Of a DNA stretch of 64,000 bases, positions 54,738-64,000 are shown piece by piece. Source of the DNA: Nipponacmea schrenckii (Eukaryota; Mollusca; Gastropoda; Lottiidae); contig JAUJPP010000005.1 in assembly GCA_030562195.1 (NCBI GenBank), positions 21,625,106 through 21,689,105 of the forward strand. The letters run 5' to 3'. The position numbers and the translations under genes are program-made. The notes beneath the pieces were generated by a model. That model made no database searches, was not told where the DNA came from, and saw nothing but the letters and a program-made list of their open reading frames with translations. Position 1 is the first letter of the stretch; each line of letters opens with the position of its first letter.

Positions 54738-55960
54738 ATCAAACGCCTTTACTAAATGCCATTTAAAGATTATGATTACGAGTTAATTATGGACTGGAAT
54801 TTTTCCCAATCTTTAGAGCATCTCCACTTTCAATCGATATAAGTATTGAAAGGGATTATATGAATAATAGAAATAAGGGAATAAAAGTATTTTCAGTGTG
54901 ATTTACCATGTTTTGAAAAATTTGCAAACTGCCCCTTTATAGAAGTGCAAAATGTGGAATGCAATAGTTCCCCATGCATTTTGTTAAAACTGGGCACAAG
55001 AGCATGCCGAAGTGGGAGTCAACAATATCTATATCATATAAGATAATTGGTTCTAAACATTAATATCTTATCAAAGCCAATATGGAAAGTGTAATTTTAG
55101 TAAGTGAAATGAAAAGAATGTTATCTGTTTTTATAACTATATACCTCAATATTTAACACCTTTCACTTTCTGCCTGCTACTGTAAAATGAGGAATTAGGC
55201 CAGTATATTAGAACTAAGAATAGCTCTCTCATCATATAGCTAAATAATCTTCACATCTTTGTATATACTAAACTACTTTCTATCTACACAATAATACATT
55301 TTATATACACAAAGTGGTTCTTTACTTTGGATTACTTCTATTGTTTTCATCGTATTTCCTGTAGATCTAAAAAAAATAAGATTGGATTGAATTCAAAAAA
55401 TGGATTATTGTGCCTTAGGAAGTTGTGAAGTTATGACTTTTTCTTTGTGTGATTTGTTTGAAAGTTACAAATAATGGATAAGCTATGTGGTTTTTTTCCA
55501 AATGTATTGTAGTTTTTCTTTTTTTCTTGTTGATGTATGAGTATATGTCACAAGCTTTATAAAATTGATTAAAAAGCTGGAATTATTTCAAGTGTTCCAA
55601 ACGCTAGAAAAGAGCCGAAATAACTTGCAATATATCTCCTGGCAATTTTTAACTTTTGAAGTAATCATCTTGACTGTATTCCTTATAAATGATCGCTTCT
55701 GTTTATTATTTATAATTATGGAATTGATTTGTCAGTCAAAACGCATGTAATTAAAACTGCTAATGGAATCGTGAAATTAAGTCAGGAAGAAAGATTTGTC
55801 TGTGATAAGAGTTTGCAGTAATAAACATGTTTGTTATTTAACATTGTGCCAATAGTTCAACTATTTTATCTCGTGCTATCTGAGAATTACTGACTCCATG
55901 CAACCTATATATCCTTTTAAAAGAGGCTACTTTACCCTCTTATGTTGTGAAGCAACCAGT
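54738..55960. other. Intergenic stretch, no gene seen
   Basis: AT-rich, lacking arrays or clear elements. It would hold the promoter and 5' UTR of the small gene if the 55961 start is right. Confidence 0.5.
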
Positions 55961-58900
55961 ATGAATCCTGTTTATGGTAAGATATAGGCTTTCAAATTAA
56001 TCCTAAGCCTGATTTCAACTGGAGATTAACTAAATCTCTACAGAAGCAGGGCTAATTTCTTTCAATGAGAACATTTAGCTATTCGGGAGATGATTTGACA
56101 TCGTCATGGCAGCATACTAATCATGGTTTCATTGAATAATGTCACGTTACAGTGTACAGTGTCGAGCTGGTCCTGTTTAATACATTGATTGAGTATGTAG
56201 ATGTCTATAAAAATGTCAAGCAGATATACGTTACACAAAGCACTGTTCATTTGATCAGATTTAAGTATTTACAAGATCTGAATGAAGTCTCAAAATGTTT
56301 GTTTTGATCAGATGTGTTGTTTCTTCTTATATAAATTGATTACATTTGGAATTTTTGAAAATGATTTAAACAAAGACATGTAAATTTTCTTTAGCAACAA
56401 TTACTGATACCAATGTTGTCACTCCAGAAAACTATTAACAGGAGTTTCAAGTAGTTTTGAACATCAATAAATTGATTTAGGCATTGGTTTCTGCCTACTT
56501 ATTAAAGGTGGCTATCTCTAGATGTGTCCTAGATATTGTAAAACATGAAAACCCTTTGGCTCAGCTTCTATCTATTGAATAATTCAATAATCAGCCACCA
56601 TTAGCAAGTAGAGAGTTTGTCTTACTGCTGGAAGCAAGATTTACTTTCCTCTTCTTTCTTTTTAAAGAAATTAGACATTTGATTTTTTTCTTTATTTTTC
56701 TATTCTCTTTTTTTCTTTCTTCCACTTTTCCTTTTTTAAGATTTTTTTCCTTTTTTATATATATTTCTGACTTTTTATATGCCCACATAAAGTGTGCAGA
56801 GTATATTCCTGTCTCCCATGGTTAATTATCACCCAAGGATGAACCATATGGAAAATAAAAAATAAAGAAAAATATTTTATGAGTTATTGCCTTGTTGACT
56901 GATTTTAATGAAACTTAGTGATATTGTACATTTATCTCCCTAGAAGAGAAGTGTATGACTGGAGGTGAATGTTTCATTCTGTTGATGTTTACTGTACTGT
57001 TATATTCCATTCAAATTCAATGTTGACAGTGGGCATATATTACTTTGCCTCGCAAGCTATCTAATATTTCATATTTATTTTCTTTGTTTTTTTTTATTAT
57101 TATTATTTTTATTTCTCTTGTGCAAACCTTTGTTTGCTTTGCTTCTTCTTTTATTTTCTTTAATTTATTTCTGTTTATTTATTTATTTCAGATATAGACA
57201 GTTTTGATTATATATTGCCAAGCAGCTATGAAGGTGGTGAGAAACATGCTGATTACCTGGATAATCTGGATGAACAATGGCCATATCCAGTGGATTCTCA
57301 AGACCTATATCCCTATCCTTATCCATCTTATTATAGAGAAGAGTTGAGAAGACTGGACCTCACTATCTATAATCATTATAAAAACTATTCAGCTGCTTTA
57401 CAAGATTATGACTATCATAGTCGTTCCAGTTTACTTGGTGAGTATATGCCAGTACCATAGATCTTTTTATTTCCAAACTTTTAGTACCAATTATAATACC
57501 ATTATTCATCATTCCCTGTGCCTTATGTAATGCACAGTAACCCGATGTAATGCACACTGACCTTATGTAATACACACTGACCTTAGGTAATGCATACTGA
57601 CCTAGGGTAATGTTCACTGACCTTATGTAATGCACACTGACCTTTGGTAATGTTCACTGACCTTATGTAATGCACACTGACATTGGGTAATGTTCACTGA
57701 CCTTATGTAATGCACACTGACATTGGGTAATGTTCACTGACCTTGGGTAATGTTCACTGACCTTATGTAATACACACTGACCTTAGGTAATGCACACTGA
57801 CCTTAGTTAATGTTCACTGACCTTATGTAATGCACACTGACCTTGGGTAATGTTCACTGACCTTATGTAATGCACACAGACCTTATGTAATGCACACTGA
57901 CCTTTGGTAATGTTCACTGACCTTATGTAATGCACACTGGCATTGTTTAATGTTCACTGACCTTATATAATGCACATTGACCTTGGGTAATGTTCACTGA
58001 CCTTATGTAATACACACTGACCTTAGGTAATGCACACTGACCTTAGTTAATGTTCACTGATCTTATGTAATGCACACTGACCTTAGGTAATGTTCACTGA
58101 CCTTATGTAATGCACACTGACCTTAGGTAATGCACACTGACCTTAGTTAATGTTCACTGATCTTATGTAATCCACACTGACCTTATGTAATGCGCAGTGA
58201 CCTCATTTAATGAACACTGACCTTATGTAATGCACACTGACCTTAGGTAATGCACACTGACCTTAGTTAATGTTCACTGACCTTATGTAATGCACACAGA
58301 CCTTATGTAATGCACACTGACCTTTGGTAATGTTCACTGACCTTATGTAATGCACACTGGCATTGTTTAATGTTCACTGACCTTATATAATGCACATTGA
58401 CCTTGGGTAATGTTCACTGACCTTATGTAATACACACTGACCTTAGGTAATGCACACTGACCTTAGTTAATGTTCACTGATCTTATGTAATGCACACTGA
58501 CCTTAGGTAATGTTCACTGACCTTATGTAATGCACACTGACCTTAGGTAATGCACACTGACCTTAGTTAATGTTCACTGATCTTATGTAATCCACACTGA
58601 CCTTATGTAATGCGCAGTGACCTCATTTAATGAACACTGACCTTATGTAATGCACACTGACCTTAGGTAATGCACACTGACCTTAGTTAATGTTCACTGA
58701 TCTTATGTAATGCACACTGACCTTAGGTAATGTTCACTGACCTTATGTAATGCACACTGACCTTAGGTAATGCACACTGACCTTAGTTAATGTTCACTGA
58801 TCTTATGTAATCCACACTGACCTTATGTAATGCACAGTGACCTCATTTAATGAACACTGACCTTATGTAATGCACACTGACCTTAGGTAATGCACACTGA

Positions 58901-60169
58901 CCTTAGTTAATGTTCACTGACCTTATGTAATTCACACTGACCTTATGTAATGCGCAGTGACCTCATTTAATGAACACTGACCTTATGTAATGCACACTGA
59001 CCTCATTTAATGAACACTGACCTTCTGTAATGCACACTTATCTTTTAAAATTACCTAAACTAATATTTTACACAACTTGGTACAGTAAGTATAATGTATG
59101 ATTTAAAGAGACATGTTCGTCATCCTTTTTGACCAATCCTACTTTTGTCTCAGAAATGGGTCTTCTTTTGCTAAGCCAATCAGTAATAGTGTTCAAATAT
59201 AAGCCTTCAAATCATTCTGTGTACAGAATTCTTCTGTATATGAAAGTTAAAATGACCACTCATCTTTTCTTCAAAGTCTGCCTTATAAATAGTAGAGACG
59301 TATAGGAAAAGAAAGTGATCAACTTTTGAAATGGAAGAAACCACAAACTTTAAATGATGGTTTCTCAAGATTTTCTCAATGACTTGAACACCATGGGAAT
59401 TCATTTTCATTTGATTCTGAAGATACTGTGAATGTGTATGAATATTGACATAATAATTTTGGACTGTGTTTAATGTCAGTTTTATAGTTGTTGCTGTGTA
59501 AGATTTTGTTTGAAATTGGTAATATATATTGTTAAGATAAAACAATTTTAAGACTTTCATGAATTTTTTGTTCAATAAGGAGATATATATGCTAACATTT
59601 AACAAACAATGTGTGTTTTTTATGAAATTTTCCGAATAATAATCACAGCCATGAAATTTTTAAACATGTACATATTATAATGAAGTTCAAACCATTTGGT
59701 TTTAAGTTGGGTAGTATGAAGGTAGAATTCTGTAAGATGTCACTCAGTTTAAAATCTCCAGTATTGATCATATAAAACAGCTAATATTAAATCTAAGGAA
59801 CTCACTTCAATGTCTTCACCTATGATAAGAATACGTAGAAAATGATGTTTTTATTATATTTATACCCCTTTTGCACTGCAATTCCGTTCTCTCTAGTTCA
59901 ATCTGAATTTTTGGTAACGGATTAACATAAGCTTTAGCTTGTTTCCGAAACCACACTTATGTAATGTAATTATTGTGTACAGTTGAAAATAAAATATTGT
60001 TTAAATCAATCTGAATAACTTCCAGTTGAATTCCCATTGGCAATTAAATCCTGTTATATCGAAAATCTAAATGCACAATGTAAAACCAATATTTATTAAT
60101 GTTCTGATACCAGGATGTATAGCAGATGAAGTAAATAATCCAAGTCTTAAGGATCTAAGAGCAAAGTGA
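55961..60169 (+). CDS. Probable small Tyr/Asp-rich protein, three-exon model
   Basis: Not recognised. The model joins 55961-55976 (ATG, 16 nt, donor 'tttatg|gtaaga'), 57192-57437 and 60114-60169 in phase 1 and 1, giving 105 residues and a TGA at 60167-60169. The start has A at -3. The middle exon is strong; the outer two were chosen because phase, splice sites and an in-frame stop agree. The protein would be acidic and aromatic, with 'DYLDNLDEQWPYPV', 'DLYPYPYPSYYREEL' and a C-terminus 'ADEVNNPSLKDLRAK'. AATAAA occurs at 60449-60454. No signal peptide or membrane span is visible. Alternatively, the last two exons could be alternative 3' exons of another gene; several exons of the giant gene end in the same phase. 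Confidence 0.45.
56775..57062 (+). mobile_element. Short copy of the GCCCAC...GTGGGC element
   Basis: Starts 'tatatgcccacataaagtgt' and ends 'cagtgggcatatattacttt' plus 'gcctcgcaagctatct', like 40441-41391 but only 288 bp. It lies 130 nt before the exon at 57192. Confidence 0.7.
57192..57437 (+). CDS. Strong internal exon, 82 codons, Tyr/Pro/Asp-rich
   Basis: The acceptor is a long pyrimidine tract ending 'tttatttatttcag' and the donor is 'ttg|gtgagt'. The frame is open throughout and the length is a multiple of three, phase 1 at both ends. The composition (many Tyr, Asp, Pro, Leu) is unlike random translation of AT-rich DNA. It resembles, in style only, the disordered linker exons 27-31 of the giant gene. 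A 20-bp satellite begins about 75 nt after it. Confidence 0.72.
57511..59035 (+). repeat. 20-bp satellite of about 76 units with a 420-bp higher-order duplication
   Basis: Units alternate variants of 'tgcacactgaccttatgtaa' and 'tgttcactgaccttaggtaa'. Positions 57861-58260 and 58281-58680 are identical line by line, an offset of 420 bp (21 units), showing a recent block duplication. The array fills the intron after the exon at 57192-57437. Confidence 0.95.
60114..60169 (+). CDS. Candidate terminal exon (18 residues and stop)
   Basis: Acceptor 'ttctgataccag' is followed in phase 1 by a short open frame ending in TGA. With the G left over from the preceding exon it reads GCIADEVNNPSLKDLRAK. It is short, so the support is only phase agreement with 57192-57437, sensible amino-acid composition and a downstream AATAAA. 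Confidence 0.45.
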
Positions 60170-63100
60170 AACCTGGAAATCCTAATAATATTTTTACAAA
60201 ATATATGATCATATTTTGTCTATGAACTGTGAACACTACTACTGATTAGCTTAGCTAAAAATTTCCATTCCTGAGACTATGGTACTATTAGTCATATTGG
60301 TGACAAGTGTTTACCTTTAAATCCTTAAACTTTTCAATGAAAATAATTCAACTATTTCCACAAGAAACTTATAGCAATAATAGGTTTTAGAATGAATATA
60401 AAATTTGAAAATTTAAAACTTGACCAATAATATTTCTATTCATCAGTAAATAAATTTGTTGCCATAAATAACATAAAAAAATAAATAAATACATGTATCC
60501 AAAAAACTAATTAATTATTCATAAAGATGCATTTGATTCTTGAAAAACGCCATATAAATTGATTAAGCATTTTTCAATAATAAGTTAGAATTGTGAGTTT
60601 GCTAGATTTTAAGGGATCCTGTTACTTTATGACACTAGGTCAGATCACTGATGAATATATTCTCATATTGACCATTCTTGAGAAGAGAACTAAAATATTA
60701 ATATCATACTAAGACACAGTATCACTTCAACTATCAGCAAGTTAAAAACTTTACTTATTGTAGGATGATATTAGTGTTTTCGGTCATAATTTTTACAATT
60801 ATAGTGACAAGGAAGCTTGTTCTTGGTATTGGGGCATATTGACACAGTCCCAATAAAAACACTGGTGTTTCCTTTATACATTGGTCAAGGTTTGAGATTT
60901 GACTATGTAACTTAATAAAATAAACTTTAGGTCATATGATTGTAGAACTTCTCCCTTTAATTTTAACATGTTAAACAGAATATAAAACCACATAAAAGAA
61001 TGGAAACTTGATGAGAAATTCCTGGTGGTGTGATATTTTTTATATTTTAAATAAGTTAGAAACTCTAATTTCAATGAGTCTATAAGAGTCGCACCCGCCA
61101 TTCTTGTGTAGTGAGATCATATTTTAGGAAGTTAACCATATCAACTAGTAAAATACTGACACAATTTCACTTCCTGAAAATGCCAGGCACATATGATTAC
61201 TATAATATTAAGTCTTTAATACATTGAGTTTCAAGTACCATAATACATGTTGTTGATTGCTCTTTTTAAATCTTAAATGTTATCGCAAAGGAAAATTAAA
61301 TTGAATTTCTCTTATCTGGAGTTTTCATATGTTAATGACTAATATGGGTAAGTCTGATTTTATATAAAAAAAACTATAAGACTTCATCAATACAAGGTAT
61401 TCACTCTACAGTATATACAAATTTAGAGTTTCATGTTGATCAAATGGTGCTGACAGATGTATAGGACATAATTTCCTCATCTGGATAACAAATTTGTTAA
61501 ATTTAAGGTCAAATTTCTAGTATGGCATTAATTTATAATAATTTTTTTTTTAGTCACTTTGATAAATTTTGGGGCTATATATTTTTTTTTATAAAACTTT
61601 AAATAAATTTAATTATAACATATGAAAGTTTCGTGAAGAGCTTCGCGATTGGATATGTATACACTCTTTTGTGAACTAGAATAGAAAATAAGGTTGGTTG
61701 ATTGGTTGGTTAATGACAAGTTAACATTTGCATCCAGTAAATGTTGGTAGATAACATTCTCATCCAGCAAATGCTGATATCATAAACTGTGTAGTTGTTG
61801 GTAAGAGAGTAACTTATAGTGTGGATTTATATAGGGAAATATCCCTACCTGATTAACAACTTGTTAGTTATTGACAATTAGCATCTGTTTTCATCCCATC
61901 TTTATACATTGGTACTAAATTGATCATAATTGAAGGGATTCATTGTAATGGGGGTGTCTATATTCTCTATATAAGGGACATTGATAGATAAAACTGTTTT
62001 ATGACATCACTAATTACAAAATCTTTTATACATAAGGCCTTTGCTTTGCATTAGTTACGTCATCAAATGCTTAGTTTAAGTGGAATTGCAGGACCACAGA
62101 GGTGTGGAAGAAAATTGAAGTGGTGCTTATTGAACTTATCCCCTTTACACATCACATCACAAATTTAAAAACCTCTTTACAATCCCTATAATAAATATAC
62201 ATATGTATTTAGTAAACAAATTATTTTTGGCTGAAAACTATTTATTATAGAGTCAACATTGTAGACTTGAAATTTTCAAAGTTTTAAACAAGGGCAAGCA
62301 AGATTCAAGATGTGTACAGTACTGTTTATGAAAATTTTTGGCCACCAAATAGAATATTGAAATAAAAGCTAAAGTCCTGTATTGAAAAACAATTTATGTG
62401 TAGTTTAAAGCTAAAAATATTGATTGTTGAAAGGTTTAAGTAGATTTGGTTTTAGGATTATTATATAGGATAAGTCTTCAATTTAATCCCTGATTAATAA
62501 TTATAAGTAAATAGTGTATATATAATTTAAACTGCAAACAAGGATTAGAACTCTTAATCTCTTTTAAAAACAGTCATTTTCATTACCAATTAAAACTTTT
62601 GGGTTATTTTGTCTATTAAGGTTAGGAATTTGGGCGTATTTTCTCCATTTCTGTCTTAAAACCTGTATAAATTTTTTGGTGTTAACTCTCCTTCCACAAT
62701 GTTAGATTACAATACTTCAGAATGAAAGATTCAAGTTTACAATGTCAATCACATTTATAAAATTTTAATTTGAGAATTTATTTCCTATTTATGTCCTACT
62801 TATTTCCTATAGTTCACAATATTCTTATGTATCCTTGGTTTTGATTAATGGAAGGGTGAGGTTGAGAAAATTGGATAGATAAATTGATAGATAGGTTTTT
62901 TCAAGAATTTAAACCTAGGAATTGTGGGTTGTAACATTACGATTAAATGATGTTACGAAAGCACAGGCGTGTAACCTCTTGTGAGAGAATATTGTTTGTG
63001 GAGTTTGTTTTAAATATTTTATATTTTTCAAACTGAGTTCTCAAGCTTCTGAATCTGAAATATATAATATAATACTGGAGCATTATTAACCATGGTGATT

Positions 63101-64000
63101 ATAATAACATGGAACTGAGGAATTTGTCCTAAAAAAATGACTTAAATGAAAGTTGATCTTGGATGATCCCCAGGTACAACCTTTGACCTCTCATATTTAG
63201 TTCAATATATAACTCCTCTTTTCCAACATATATTTACAATAGTTACATCAATATATAGGGTAATTTCATTATTTGAAATGATGGCCATTTGTCTCTCACA
63301 TTATCAAAATTTCAACCAGATGCAAAATGTCTGTTTTGGGAATATGAAACTTGAAGTTTTACATTTGAAATAAAGAAAGTACATAAAAAACATCTGTCAA
63401 AGCCAAACCATTTCAATGCATTGAATTACATTAGAAAATCCTCTCTTGACTATATAAAGATTGTTTGTTTGTACATGGTGTCAATATAAGGATAATATGT
63501 ATTTACTAATGATTCTATTTCCTTATTGAATTAATGTTATCAACAAATACATGAAAAAAAATATAAATAAGGATAATAGATTTCTTGGTTTAATAATTTC
63601 AATGGCTTGAGTTTAAATAGAAATGATTATTAAGGAAAAACATTAAATTTAAATGTAAGGTTTAGGTTAAATGATCTACAATATTGATAAAACCAGTATT
63701 ATGGTCTAGGCTATTTTTTCTTTTACCTCATTCAGGATTCTTGATCAATTGCATTAACACTGTATGAATTTCAAAGATATCCTCACGGGGGTCATTACCA
63801 GAAAGTTGAAAATCCTGGTCTAGTGGATGATTGTTGTAAAGAATACTTGAAACGATGAGTCAATGAACAGTTTTTCAAACAAGAAATCATGTTAAGGTGG
63901 AAAATCTGAGCCAACATGATTCGAACATTAAACTAAGTGTTGTCTATTCAGCATACAAGCATGTTTATTATTCAAAGTTCTCTATAGTGATAAGCATTCA
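60170..64000. other. Right end of the window, no gene seen
   Basis: AT-rich. It contains a dispersed repeat near 60625-60690 (shared with 52400 and 47300) and another near 62030-62195 with relatives at 33480-33620 and 42110-42300 ('tttaaaaacctctttacaat'-like). No exon can be supported. Confidence 0.55.

Noticed and set aside
57511..59035. CRISPR-like array
   Set aside because: Continuous 20-bp tandem repeat without unique spacers in a eukaryotic intron.
59207..59605. 132-codon minus-strand frame
   Set aside because: AT-driven composition (Asn, Ile, Lys, Tyr), no splice sites or family motif; too weak to call as a gene.

Overview
This is an AT-rich animal genomic window with GT-AG introns and long intronic and intergenic repeats. 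The tRNA-derived SINEs with (ATTTC)n tails, the GTCC-rich transposon of the 'GCCCAC...GTGGGC' type and the gene content suggest a lophotrochozoan, most likely a mollusc. That assignment is an inference from repeat style and low GC, not a proof.

Layout. (1) 1194-38686, plus strand: one gene of at least 63 coding exons that enters the window already in mid-protein. Its exons join with consistent phase into 3,734 residues ending at a TGA. Domain order is: about seven cupredoxin-like repeats, a chitobiase/hexosaminidase C-terminal-like domain, two FN3 domains, a 730-residue disordered linker with an 18-residue repeat, about fourteen more FN3 domains, a thioredoxin-like domain and a Ser/Arg-rich tail. 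I do not recognise a named family with this architecture; it is the most interesting coding feature here. Residue numbers for it count from the first exon in the window, so the true numbers are higher. (2) 42466-43418, minus: a two-exon ceramide-1-phosphate transfer protein gene (CPTP). (3) 44901-48177, minus: a three-coding-exon 2-phosphoxylose phosphatase gene (PXYLP1), including a short signal-anchor exon. (4) 55961-60169, plus: a probable small Tyr/Asp-rich gene with one strong internal exon (57192-57437), a candidate terminal exon and a candidate start exon.

Repeats. Introns of the large gene carry tandem arrays, several abutting 3' splice sites; one array (7273-8345) looks like an amplification of the splice acceptor next to it. 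SINEs, TA-flanked MITEs (two inserted in other repeats) and fold-back elements are scattered throughout, including a perfect 108-bp inverted repeat at 54495-54737. A 20-bp satellite with a 420-bp higher-order duplication fills 57511-59035.

How the genes relate. CPTP (lipid transfer) and PXYLP1 (Golgi glycosaminoglycan-linker phosphatase) lie on the strand opposite to the large gene and converge on its 3' end. Nothing indicates a shared pathway. The large protein shows no membrane segment in the visible exons and has a strongly basic, acidic and Ser-rich linker, so I infer an intracellular scaffold rather than a secreted FN3 protein, but the N-terminus is outside the window.
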